From DATESN01 sp035270785 (GTDB lineage: Bacteria; Bacillota; Clostridia; Lachnospirales; Lachnospiraceae): DNA of 64,000 nucleotides. A program made the translations under genes and the position numbers. Below the pieces are notes generated by a model that was not told the DNA's origin, ran no database searches, and worked only from the letters and a program-made list of their open reading frames with translations. Positions 42,586 to 50,629 of the stretch are shown one piece after another. The stretch lies in NCBI GenBank assembly GCA_035270785.1, contig DATESN010000031.1:33657-97656 (forward strand), in the 5' to 3' direction. Position 1 is the stretch's first letter. Each line of letters starts with the position of its first letter.

Positions 42586-44064
42586 ATGGAAGCAGCATTT
42601 ATTGAATTATCAAAATATATTCTTGTAATTTTATTAGCATTCTATACTTTTGAATGTTTTGCAGTATTTCGATATAAAAATCCAGATGATAAAAATGGAA
42701 TCTATTTTAGACAGAATATCATTATGTTTTTCATACATTTCATTGGGTTTATGGCAATTTGTTTAAAAACAGGAGACATGTTTTATTTGTTTTTTTTCGG
42801 CTTTCAACAAATTGTTTTATTTGGAACCATTGCTTTGTTTCGAACGATATATCCAGCCATTAATAAGTTGACTGTAAACAATATGTGCATGCTTTTAACC
42901 ATAAGTTTTATTGTATTAAGCAGAATATCCAAAGATAAAGCATTAAAACAATTTAAAATAGTTTTAATTTCATTGATTATTTCATTGTTCATTCCCATTC
43001 TTATTAAGAAAATAAAGTTTCTTAAAAGTTTAACATGGATGTATGGTTTTTTTGGTTTTGCTGTATTATCAGCTGTTTTAGTTATGGGATCTGCAACAAA
43101 TGGTTCGAAAATATCATATTCCATGTATGGTTTTACATTTCAACCATCGGAATTTGTTAAAATTATTTTTGTTTTTTTTGTTGCAAGCGCACTATGTAAA
43201 AAGAATAATAGGAAAAGGATTATACTATCCGCAATCGTTGCGGCCTTCCATGTATTTGTATTGGTTGTTTCAAAGGATTTAGGGAGTGCGTTAATTTTTT
43301 TCATTGTTTATATTACGATGCTTTATGTGGCTACTAAAAAGGCTCGTTACTTAATTATGGGTCTTGTTTCTGGCTGTATAGGTGCAATTTTTGCATATTA
43401 TATATTTAATCATGTTCAAGTTCGATATGAAGTTTGGCTTAATCCGTGGGCTGATATACAAGGAAAAGGTTATCAAATAACACAATCCCTTTTTGCAATA
43501 GGAACTGGTGGATGGTTTGGAATGGGAATCTATCAAGGAACTCCTGGTTCTATTCCTTATGTGGCTGCAGATTTTATTTTTTCTGCTATTGCGGAAGAAT
43601 TTGGAGTTATTTTTTCACTATGCTTAATTCTTTTATGTATTAGTTGTTTTATTATGTTTATGAATATAGCAATGAAATTAAAAGATGAGTTTTATCGCCT
43701 TATTGCTGTTGGATTAGGCGTAACCTATATCTTTCAAGTGTTTTTAACGATTGGTGGTGGAACAAAGTTTATACCTCTCACAGGAGTTACCTTACCACTC
43801 ATTAGCTATGGTGGAAGTTCCGTCCTAACCACTTTAATTATTTTCTCTATTATTCAAGGGTTATATTTAATAAATACAGAAGAATCTAATTTGTATTATG
43901 ACAGTTTTATAATGGAAGATAATATGATAGGGGAAGATAACTTTATAGTAACAGAAAACGTACTAGGGGAAGAAGGTGTCCTAGATGGGGAAATGGAACT
44001 CCAAAATAAATATAGAAAAGAAGATAAAAAAAGAAATAAAAAAAGAAATAAAAGAAGTCAGTGA
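42586..44064 (+). CDS. FtsW/RodA/SpoVE family glycan polymerase
   Basis: SEDS proteins polymerise lipid II together with a class B PBP. About 12 hydrophobic segments are visible. The conserved SEDS stretches are QPSEFVKIIFVFFVA, SKDLGSALIFFIVYITMLYVA, and GGGTKFIPLTGVTLPLISYGGSSVLTTLI. There are two extra N-terminal spans before the core (about residues 10-30 and 42-62), and a charged cytosolic tail of about 75 residues. The 3' end overlaps the PBP gene by 80 bases in another frame. Division or elongation role cannot be told apart. Confidence 0.92.
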   Translation: MEAAFIELSKYILVILLAFYTFECFAVFRYKNPDDKNGIYFRQNIIMFFIHFIGFMAICLKTGDMFYLFFFGFQQIVLFGTIALFRTIYPAINKLTVNNMCMLLTISFIVLSRISKDKALKQFKIVLISLIISLFIPILIKKIKFLKSLTWMYGFFGFAVLSAVLVMGSATNGSKISYSMYGFTFQPSEFVKIIFVFFVASALCKKNNRKRIILSAIVAAFHVFVLVVSKDLGSALIFFIVYITMLYVATKKARYLIMGLVSGCIGAIFAYYIFNHVQVRYEVWLNPWADIQGKGYQITQSLFAIGTGGWFGMGIYQGTPGSIPYVAADFIFSAIAEEFGVIFSLCLILLCISCFIMFMNIAMKLKDEFYRLIAVGLGVTYIFQVFLTIGGGTKFIPLTGVTLPLISYGGSSVLTTLIIFSIIQGLYLINTEESNLYYDSFIMEDNMIGEDNFIVTENVLGEEGVLDGEMELQNKYRKEDKKRNKKRNKRSQ

Positions 44065-45496
44065 AACTAGTTCAAGTAATAAACAAATTGTACTTATAAC
44101 CTATTTATTTGTATTTGTTTTTTTGGGGCTAATGGGGTATATTACCAAGTTTATGTTAATCGATAGCGGAGATATTATTAATAACGTTTATAATCCAAGA
44201 CAGGATATTTTAGAGGTACAGAATAGAAGAGGTAGCATCCTTTCCAAAGATGGTGACATTTTAGCATACACCATGATAAATGATAAGGGAGAAGAATTAC
44301 GAGTATATCCTTATCATAATTTGTTTTCACATGTAGTTGGATATTCTACAAAAGGAAAAACAGGAATGGAAGCCCTTGGCAATTTCTATTTATTAAGTTC
44401 CCATGAAACCATGGGTTATAAGCTTAAGAACGATCTATCTGGGACTAAAAATCAAGGTGATAATATCATTACAACATTCGATGTGAATATCCAAGAGATA
44501 GCTTCAAAAGCTTTGGGTAGCTATCAAGGAGCAATTGTTGTCATGGAACCATCAACAGGAAAGATACTTGCTATGGTTTCAAACCCCAATTTTGATCCTA
44601 ATGAAATTAATTCTATTTGGGATAATTTGATTAATGATCCAAAAAGTTCAGTTTTGTTAAATCGTGCAACATTAGGGCTATATCCACCCGGTTCTACCTT
44701 TAAGATATTGACTGCTTTAGAATTTATTCGTGAAAATCCAGAAACATATAAGGATTATAGTTTTACTTGTACCGGCAAATTTCATTTTGATGATGATACT
44801 ATAAAATGTTATAAGGGAATTCATCATGGTGTTCTAAATTTATCAGAATCCTTTGCTCATTCTTGTAATTCTTCCTTTGCAAATATTGGTGTATCATTAG
44901 AGAAAGAAAGCTTTTCTGAAACACTAAATCAAATGCTATTTAATGACAATTTACCAATAGAATTAAATAATAATAAAAGTAGTGTGACGGTAAATGAAAC
45001 TATGTCCGATGCTTCTATGATGCAAACATCCATAGGGCAGGGATCCACTCAAGTGACCCCTTTACACATGGCTATGATTACTTCCATAATAGCAAACAAT
45101 GGTAAATTAATGAAACCGTATTTCATTGACAGAATTGAGAATGCGGATGGTTCCTATATAAAAAAAATCTCACCCGATATGTATGGAACTTTAATGAGCG
45201 AATCGGAATCATCCATTTTAACATCTATGATGGCAGATGTTGTAGAATATGGAACGGCAGACTTGCTCATGGATTCAAATTATAAAGCTGCAGGAAAAAC
45301 GGGTTCGGCAGAATATAGTAAAAGTAAAGGAGAGAGTCACGCCTGGTTCACCGGTTTTGCGCCTTATGATCATCCACAAGTTGTTGTTACAATCATTGTA
45401 GAAGGTGCTGGTACTGGTGGTGATTATGCAGTACCCATGGCAAAAAGAATTTTTGATGCTTATTTTGAAAAGTATGGAATAATAGAAAAAAAATAG
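43985..45496 (+). CDS. class B penicillin-binding protein (PbpA/FtsI type)
   Basis: The protein cross-links new glycan made by the adjacent SEDS polymerase. It has a lysine-rich cytosolic N-terminus, one transmembrane anchor (about 35-57), a short N-terminal domain (NRRGSIL near 76) and a transpeptidase domain. Active-site motifs are STFK (about 237-240), SCN (about 295-297) and KTG (about 438-440). No PASTA domain is present. No later start codon precedes the membrane anchor, so the 80-base overlap with the SEDS gene is real. 503 residues fits the PbpA class. Confidence 0.93.
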   Translation: MGKWNSKINIEKKIKKEIKKEIKEVSETSSSNKQIVLITYLFVFVFLGLMGYITKFMLIDSGDIINNVYNPRQDILEVQNRRGSILSKDGDILAYTMINDKGEELRVYPYHNLFSHVVGYSTKGKTGMEALGNFYLLSSHETMGYKLKNDLSGTKNQGDNIITTFDVNIQEIASKALGSYQGAIVVMEPSTGKILAMVSNPNFDPNEINSIWDNLINDPKSSVLLNRATLGLYPPGSTFKILTALEFIRENPETYKDYSFTCTGKFHFDDDTIKCYKGIHHGVLNLSESFAHSCNSSFANIGVSLEKESFSETLNQMLFNDNLPIELNNNKSSVTVNETMSDASMMQTSIGQGSTQVTPLHMAMITSIIANNGKLMKPYFIDRIENADGSYIKKISPDMYGTLMSESESSILTSMMADVVEYGTADLLMDSNYKAAGKTGSAEYSKSKGESHAWFTGFAPYDHPQVVVTIIVEGAGTGGDYAVPMAKRIFDAYFEKYGIIEKK

Positions 45497-45543
45497 TAGA
45501 GAACAATAGAAGAGAACAATAGACGAAGGTATCATTGAAATAC

Positions 45544-45572
45544 TTGCCTAAAATTATAAAACAGTCTATACT
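45544..45572 (+). promoter_or_regulatory. Promoter of the Nudix gene
   Basis: TTGCCT, a 17-base spacer and TATACT, 40 bases before the chosen Nudix start. Confidence 0.6.
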
Positions 45573-45612
45573 ATGTGAAAATATAAATACTCACCTAACA
45601 GGAGGTTTTGCA

Positions 45613-46065
45613 ATGATTGAAGCAACAAGCTGTGGCGGTGTGGTGATTTTTCGTGGTAAAATCCTATTATTATATAAAAATTATAAAAATAAATATGAAG
45701 GATGGGTATTACCGAAAGGTACTGTAGAACAAGGAGAGGAATTTAAGGATACAGCTATTCGAGAAGTGTATGAAGAAACTAGCTCAAAAACATCCATTAT
45801 TAAGTATGTTGGTAAAAGTGAATATACCTTTAATATACCGGAGGATTCGGTAATGAAGGAAGTTCATTGGTTCTTGATGATGGCAGATAGTTATTACAGT
45901 AAACCACAACGTGAGGAATTTTTTGTTGACTCTGGATTTTATAAATATCATGAAGCTTATCATTTACTAAAGTTTGCAAATGAAAAGCAAATTTTAGAGA
46001 AGGCTTATCATGAATATTTAAACTTAAAAAGAACCAGTTATGATCAGGAAAAAAGGCCATACTAA
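45613..46065 (+). CDS. Nudix hydrolase
   Basis: The Nudix box GTVEQGEEFKDTAIREVYEET (G-x5-E-x7-REVxEET) is complete near residues 36-56, in a 150-residue single-domain protein. Nudix enzymes cleave nucleoside diphosphates linked to another group; the substrate is unknown. A conserved WVLPKG precedes the box, similar to ADP-ribose or diadenosine polyphosphate hydrolases. ATG 45613 has CAGGAGG in front; the longer TTG start at 45535 would include the promoter. Confidence 0.9.
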   Translation: MIEATSCGGVVIFRGKILLLYKNYKNKYEGWVLPKGTVEQGEEFKDTAIREVYEETSSKTSIIKYVGKSEYTFNIPEDSVMKEVHWFLMMADSYYSKPQREEFFVDSGFYKYHEAYHLLKFANEKQILEKAYHEYLNLKRTSYDQEKRPY

Positions 46066-46066
46066 A

Positions 46067-46095
46067 AAAAAAGAAGTCTAGTAAGACTTCTTTTT
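46067..46095 (+). terminator. Bidirectional terminator between Nudix and HD-GYP genes
   Basis: AAAAAGAAGTCT and AGACTTCTTTTT enclose a 4-base loop, with A and T tracts on both sides of the stem. Confidence 0.88.
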
Positions 46096-46147
46096 AATTT
46101 ATAATAAATTTTTATTTATATTAAATTTCATTTTCATGGAAACTCAA

Positions 46148-47203
46148 TTATAAAATTGCAATAATTTCTAAATCAAGCAACTTAGATAGATCAATTATTT
46201 CTTCTCCATTTTTAAGCAAAGGACGAGATAGGGAATTTTTATTAATTAAAATAACATCTGCAAGCATATCGTTATTTAGTTTTACGGTCATTCCCAATTG
46301 ATCATTTGCAATATGTTCTAAAATAGGATAAATAATTGCATAGCCATATTTTTCAAATCCTGTTTTTTCAAAATTATGTATTACTTGAAATGGATTTAGT
46401 GAGTTATGATAGGTCCTGGCAGATGTCATCGCTTCATAGGAATCAACAATTGCTGTATATTTGGCAAATATATCAATTGCATCAAAAGATAAGTGATTAG
46501 GGTATCCAGAACCATCGCAACGTTCATGATGCATAAGTGTAGTATTTATGATATGTATGTTTAATTTTTGATTTTTAATTAATTCATATCCAAGAGTTGT
46601 ATGGGTTTTCATAAATTCGTACTCTGATTCCGATAGCTTTCCAGGATTCCATAAAATTTCATCAGGAAGTTTTAATTTTCCTATATCATGGAAAAATCCA
46701 CACAAAATATAAATGGAAATATCTTCTTTGGATAGGCCAAGCCAGGTACCAAAGATAGAACTTATTAAGGCGGAATTAAGACAATGGGCATAAGTCATAT
46801 TATCCTCGCTTGGAAGCATAATATAGAGCATATCCAGCAATTGTCCATTGGATTTGGTGCAAGCTTTAATGTTATCATGAATTTGCAACAAATAGTCTGA
46901 GTTTACTGGTACTCCAGTATCTATGAATGATTTTATCATATATTTATAGGCATTGAGATTATTGTTATAAACTATTTCAAAGTTTTTGAAAGTTTTACTT
47001 TTCCTTACTTTTTCAAAGTGAGTAACAGCCAAATCTTCAGCTTCTTTTATGGATACACACATAATGGAATGTCTTGCTAATTTTGCGATTGATAATTTAT
47101 CTAAGATAGTATTGGCAGGTAAAATAATACCATTTGCAAAAGTTGAAACATCTTCAGCTAATACCATTCCAGTTTTTAATGCAACCCGAGCAATCGATAA
47201 CAT
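46148..47203 (-). CDS. HD-GYP domain phosphodiesterase
   Basis: HD-GYP proteins degrade c-di-GMP. An N-terminal region of about 125 residues without recognised motif is followed by the HD-GYP domain: GFFHDIGKLKLP (HD near 167-168), the second HTTLGYELI, then MHHERCDGSGYP (the GYP motif). All expected metal ligands seem present. No membrane span or receiver domain is seen. It is convergent with the Nudix gene and has its own promoter overlapped by a palindrome. A Shine-Dalgarno GAAGGGAG is present. Confidence 0.92.
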   Translation of the reverse strand: MLSIARVALKTGMVLAEDVSTFANGIILPANTILDKLSIAKLARHSIMCVSIKEAEDLAVTHFEKVRKSKTFKNFEIVYNNNLNAYKYMIKSFIDTGVPVNSDYLLQIHDNIKACTKSNGQLLDMLYIMLPSEDNMTYAHCLNSALISSIFGTWLGLSKEDISIYILCGFFHDIGKLKLPDEILWNPGKLSESEYEFMKTHTTLGYELIKNQKLNIHIINTTLMHHERCDGSGYPNHLSFDAIDIFAKYTAIVDSYEAMTSARTYHNSLNPFQVIHNFEKTGFEKYGYAIIYPILEHIANDQLGMTVKLNNDMLADVILINKNSLSRPLLKNGEEIIDLSKLLDLEIIAIL

Positions 47204-47260
47204 AAGTATGTCTCCCTTCTAATTTATTTTATATATTTTTGGTTTTATATGTATAATTAT

Positions 47261-47288
47261 AGTATAATTTATTTAAAAATATTGTCAA
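47261..47288 (-). promoter_or_regulatory. Promoter of the HD-GYP gene
   Basis: On the minus strand: TTGACA, a 16-base spacer and TATACT, 58 bases upstream of the start codon. Confidence 0.7.
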
Positions 47289-47295
47289 TATTTTT
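47275..47295. promoter_or_regulatory. 21-bp palindrome over the HD-GYP -35 element
   Basis: AAAAATATTG-T-CAATATTTTT is a perfect palindrome with 10-base arms around one base, centred on the -35 hexamer. The one-base centre argues against a hairpin and for a protein-binding operator. Confidence 0.45.
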
Positions 47296-47380
47296 GGGTT
47301 GTTAACTATTATTAAATTATATTTTGTGCTATTATTATATTGTTGTGTTTCTAGAAGTTAAATACTAGGATGGAGGCCAT

Positions 47381-47707
47381 ATGAAATTTTACAAATATTT
47401 ATATATTGGCGTCGGTGCTAAAAAAAACATTGGTAAAATACGATTTAAGTTAAAAACTCATATTGGACAACTTAATGTTTATATTATTATTCTTTCAGAA
47501 GGATCCAATTTACTGGAAACTTTTGATAGTGCTTTTTTAAAACAATCCTATTATAGAAAAAAACCCATTACGATTGCAGGTATAGCAAAGGGAAAAACGG
47601 AAGCTTTGGATTTGATAAAAACAATGATAGAAGATTGCTATAAAACCACGGGAAATTGCAATATAAAAGAACAGATAATAAATAATATAGATTTTAGTAC
47701 GAGGTAA
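47381..47707 (+). CDS. hypothetical protein, 108 residues
   Basis: I do not recognise a family. The sequence begins MKFYKYLYIGVGAKKNIGKIRFKLKT, then alternating strands and helices, with no membrane segment or signal. A good GGAGG Shine-Dalgarno (GATGGAGGCC) precedes the ATG. It is the first gene of a close-packed operon leading to ytfI-ytfJ, spaced 9 bases from the next gene, so a role linked to sporulation or the envelope is possible. Confidence 0.75.
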   Translation: MKFYKYLYIGVGAKKNIGKIRFKLKTHIGQLNVYIIILSEGSNLLETFDSAFLKQSYYRKKPITIAGIAKGKTEALDLIKTMIEDCYKTTGNCNIKEQIINNIDFSTR

Positions 47708-47716
47708 TGGTAAAAT

Positions 47717-48700
47717 ATGTTGCATATTTTTTTGAGTATATTAAAAATAATAGGTATTTTTATACTTTTTATTCTAGCATTTGCGTTAGTTTTATTACTT
47801 TGTCTTTTATTTGTACCCGTACGCTATAAAGGGAAAGCAAAGAAAAATCATGAAATAGTTGCAAAGATTAATTTTACATGGCTTTTTCATATGATATCTG
47901 TCCACGTTTTATATAATAAAGAAGTAAATATTATCTTGAAGATATTTGGTGTTCCTATTTATAACTATCATAAAAAACAAAAAAAAGATAATATTAAAAA
48001 AGATAATATTAAAAAAGAAAAAAAGGTATCAAGATTTAATAATCAGAGAAAACTAAAAAAAGATATTGAAAAAGATGATATAAACGATGCTAAAAATGAT
48101 GAAATGAAGAATCTAGCTGATAGTAAAGTTTCTGTTATTAAGGAAGAGATAATAGAAGAGGAAACGTTAATAGAAGATGAAACGTTAATAGAACAATTCC
48201 AAGGAATGAATAAAAAGAATAAAATATTAATTTTACTTAGAAAAGTTTTTTTAGTTATAAAAGGATTTTTTGTGAAAATAATGAATATAAAGTTCACAAT
48301 TAAAAAGATATGTGCTAAAATGAAAAACGTTAAGGAAGTTATTTATTATTATATTGATTTGATGGAGCAAGAAGAATCGAAAGAAGCTATTTACTTATGC
48401 AAGGATCAATTACTTTTCTTTTTAAATCATATAAAACCTAGAAGATTAAAAGCTCATATCACATTTGGAACAGGAGATCCTTCCACAACAGGTCAAATTT
48501 TAGGATATACTAGTATGTTTTATCCAATCTATGGAAAGAATGTATCTTTAAACCCTGATTTTACAAATGAAATATTAGAGGGTGATATTTATCTAAAAGG
48601 CAGAGTTAGAGTGTTTATGATATTAAGAATTGGTTTTAAAGTAATGTTTAACAAGAATTTGAAACAATTCATAAAACTTCTTAAAAGGGAGGCTATATAA
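47717..48700 (+). CDS. ytfI: DUF2953 family protein (YtfI-like)
   Basis: An N-terminal transmembrane segment (about 5-30) is followed by the DUF2953 opening VPVRYKGKAKKNHEIVAKINFTWLFHMISVHV. A lysine-rich, repeat-bearing charged linker spans about 85-175 (repeated KKDNI, then ETLIEDETLIEQ). The conserved C-terminal part (KPRRLKAHITFGTGDPSTTGQILG) ends the protein. In Bacillus, ytfI precedes the sporulation gene ytfJ, as here, where the stop overlaps the next ATG by one base. Precise function unknown. Confidence 0.87.
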   Translation: MLHIFLSILKIIGIFILFILAFALVLLLCLLFVPVRYKGKAKKNHEIVAKINFTWLFHMISVHVLYNKEVNIILKIFGVPIYNYHKKQKKDNIKKDNIKKEKKVSRFNNQRKLKKDIEKDDINDAKNDEMKNLADSKVSVIKEEIIEEETLIEDETLIEQFQGMNKKNKILILLRKVFLVIKGFFVKIMNIKFTIKKICAKMKNVKEVIYYYIDLMEQEESKEAIYLCKDQLLFFLNHIKPRRLKAHITFGTGDPSTTGQILGYTSMFYPIYGKNVSLNPDFTNEILEGDIYLKGRVRVFMILRIGFKVMFNKNLKQFIKLLKREAI

Positions 48701-49098
48701 TGGCAGATAATAATTTTGGAAATGTAATAGAATCATTATTAAAGGGAATGGATACGTTTCTTTCAGCAAAAACAGTAGTAGGAGAAGTAACAAAAGTTGG
48801 AGAAACCATCATATTGCCATTGGTTGACGTGACTTTTGGCGTTGCTGCTGGAGCAAGCGCAAATGACAAAAAAAATGGTGGTGGCGGTGGAATGAGTGGT
48901 AAGATGTCACCAAGTGCTGTTATTGTAATTAAACCAGATGGAACTACAAAATTGGTCAATATTAAGAATCAAGATAGTTTGACAAAAGTTCTGGATATGG
49001 TACCTGATATTATTGAGAAATTTACTAAGAAAAAAGAAGAACCCGTAAGTGATGAAGAAGCAGTTACCATTGCTTTCCCCGATAAAAAAGAAAAATAA
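48700..49098 (+). CDS. ytfJ: GerW family sporulation protein (YtfJ)
   Basis: The 132-residue protein starts NFGNVIESLLKGMDTFLSAKTVVGEVTKVGETIILPLVDVTFG, typical of the GerW/YtfJ family, then has a Gly-rich loop (KKNGGGGGMSGK) and a charged C-terminus. The Bacillus homologue is a spore protein required for normal germination. It supports a spore-forming host. Start overlaps ytfI stop (TAATG), so translation is coupled, and GGGAGG lies upstream. Confidence 0.92.
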   Translation: MADNNFGNVIESLLKGMDTFLSAKTVVGEVTKVGETIILPLVDVTFGVAAGASANDKKNGGGGGMSGKMSPSAVIVIKPDGTTKLVNIKNQDSLTKVLDMVPDIIEKFTKKKEEPVSDEEAVTIAFPDKKEK

Positions 49099-49162
49099 TA
49101 TTCATATTTTATGTCTTCATGCATATATTAGTTCTATAAATATTAATCATTGAAGGCTTATT

Positions 49163-49303
49163 ATGAAGAAGGTTTTGGGTTTTATAGCATTTTGGATTGC
49201 TGTAGGAATGTTGCTTATGCTTATAATTCCTAATAAATTTCTTGGTTTTATTGTAATGGCTCTATTTATTTTTTTAGGATACAGTTTATTTTATTGCGAA
49301 TAA
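49163..49303 (+). CDS. small membrane protein, 46 residues
   Basis: The reading frame encodes a 46-residue protein with two hydrophobic helices (about 4-22 and 26-43) separated by PNKF, and a charged KK at the start. GAAGG lies 7 bases before the ATG. It sits in the operon between ytfJ and the coiled-coil/J-domain gene, with 17 bases to the latter. The helix-loop-helix form is that of an integral membrane hairpin. It may act with sporulation proteins, but no function is known to me. Confidence 0.7.
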   Translation: MKKVLGFIAFWIAVGMLLMLIIPNKFLGFIVMALFIFLGYSLFYCE

Positions 49304-49320
49304 GACCGGAGTGAGCACCA

Positions 49321-49821
49321 ATGAAAGATAAAAGTTCAAATATCAATTGGAAAAAAAACTTCGAACAGATACTATTAGAAAGTTCAGATGATAAATTAGA
49401 ACAAATAAAATTGTGGTTGTTTCGAGAAAATATTAGAATTAATGGGGAAACACAAGAATTAAAATTACTGAATCAAAAAATACAATTTGAAAAGAAACGA
49501 TTGTGTGAAGACCAACTCTTTTTCCAAAAGAAATTATCTATTTTAGAGAATGCATATAAGCAATTAGATATTGATAGAAGAAAAGTGGAAAGAGAAAAGA
49601 AAACTATCGAGCAAGATAGAAAGCTATTGGAAGAAAAAAGACTAACTCATAGTATGTCTAAAGAAACTTTATATTTTAAAGGTGTCAGCAATATACTCGC
49701 TTTAAAGAAAAGATATAAAGATTTAATTAAAATATTTCATCCTGATAATTTATGTGGTGATACTAGTACCATTCAGATAATCAATAAAGAATATGCTGTT
49801 TTAAAAGAAGTTTTACGTTAA
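49321..49821 (+). CDS. coiled-coil protein with C-terminal J-like domain
   Basis: The 166-residue protein has a helical N-terminus, a long Glu/Lys-rich coiled coil (about 45-110), and a C-terminal ALKKRYKDLIKIFHPDNLCGDTSTIQIINKEYAVLKEVL. The HPD tripeptide (about 140-142) and surrounding helices match the J domain that stimulates DnaK. The J domain comes at the end, with no Gly/Phe or zinc-binding region, so it would be a specialised co-chaperone. It is the last gene of the ytfI-ytfJ operon. Degenerate loop residues mean that activity is not assured. Confidence 0.78.
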   Translation: MKDKSSNINWKKNFEQILLESSDDKLEQIKLWLFRENIRINGETQELKLLNQKIQFEKKRLCEDQLFFQKKLSILENAYKQLDIDRRKVEREKKTIEQDRKLLEEKRLTHSMSKETLYFKGVSNILALKKRYKDLIKIFHPDNLCGDTSTIQIINKEYAVLKEVLR

Positions 49822-49850
49822 AAAAGACTATCCAATGGATAGTCTTTTTT
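49820..49850 (+). terminator. Bidirectional terminator between J-like gene and rpmB
   Basis: AAAAAAGACTATCC and GGATAGTCTTTTTT form a 14-bp stem with a 3-base loop and T/A tracts on both sides. Confidence 0.92.
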
Positions 49851-49860
49851 AACCATATAA

Positions 49861-50046
49861 TTATACACGTTCAACTCTGTTAGATTTCAAACAATTAGTA
49901 CATACATGAATTTTTTTAAAAGCTCCATTAACTTTGCATCTTACATTTCTTACATTTGAATTCCAAATATGATTGGATCTTCTATGAGAATGGCTTACTG
50001 CATTACCAAAATGAACACCTTTACCACATACTTCACATTTAGCCAC
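49861..50046 (-). CDS. rpmB: 50S ribosomal protein L28
   Basis: The 61-residue protein (MAKCEVCGKGVHFGNAVSHSHRRSNHIWNSN, ending CTNCLKSNRVERV) is L28 of the zinc-binding kind, with two CxxC pairs. The start codon is GTG, with AGGAGGTG upstream. It faces the divergent Asp23-fakA genes, the arrangement seen in many Firmicutes. The short leader contains a small AGTC/GACT hairpin. Confidence 0.97.
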   Translation of the reverse strand: MAKCEVCGKGVHFGNAVSHSHRRSNHIWNSNVRNVRCKVNGAFKKIHVCTNCLKSNRVERV

Positions 50047-50095
50047 AACTACACCTCCTAAACGATATTAAGTCTTTCCGACTCACAACATCAAT

Positions 50096-50124
50096 ATTCT
50101 ATCAGAAAAGGAATTATAATGCAA
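50096..50124 (-). promoter_or_regulatory. Promoter of rpmB
   Basis: On the minus strand: TTGCAT, a 17-base spacer and TAGAAT, about 50 bases before rpmB. Confidence 0.65.
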
Positions 50125-50258
50125 GAAAAAATAATTCTTTTTCAAAATTCTTCCTAAATTTTATGAAATAGTATTTTAATAGTTTCATTTTTATAAAAGA
50201 ACGGTTATAATGTTCATATATTTTGTTTTGTAATAATAAATCAATAAGGAGGTTTCTT

Positions 50259-50615
50259 ATGAAAGGGTCCATGAACACACATATGGGTAATATTGTTATA
50301 GATAATGAAGTAATTGCACAATATGCTGGTTCTGTAGCAATAGAATGTTTTGGAATTGTTGGTATGGCTTCCGTTAATATGAAAGATGGTTTTGTAAGTT
50401 TATTAAAGAAAGATAAGGTTACACATGGTATTGCGGTGTCGAATAAAAATAATAAGTTAACACTTGATTTTCATGTAATCGTATCTTATGGAGTAAGTAT
50501 TCTTGCAGTATCAGATAATTTAATAAGTAATGTAAAATATAAAGTAGAACATTTTACCGGTTTGGAAATCGAAAATATAAATATCTATGTCGAAGGAGTA
50601 CGCGTCATAGATTAA
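50259..50615 (+). CDS. Asp23/Gls24 family envelope-stress protein (YloU-like)
   Basis: The protein (118 residues) has the Asp23 pattern GNIVIDNEVIAQYAGSVAIECFGIVGM, then KLTLDFHVIVSYGVSI and a C-terminal NINIYVEGVRVID. Family members are small cytosolic or membrane-associated proteins of unknown mechanism, often induced by stress, and commonly lie in front of fakA. I chose ATG 50259 with AAGGAGG; the longer version upstream reads through the Shine-Dalgarno. Confidence 0.92.
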   Translation: MKGSMNTHMGNIVIDNEVIAQYAGSVAIECFGIVGMASVNMKDGFVSLLKKDKVTHGIAVSNKNNKLTLDFHVIVSYGVSILAVSDNLISNVKYKVEHFTGLEIENINIYVEGVRVID

Positions 50616-50629
50616 GGAGGATTGTTGTT

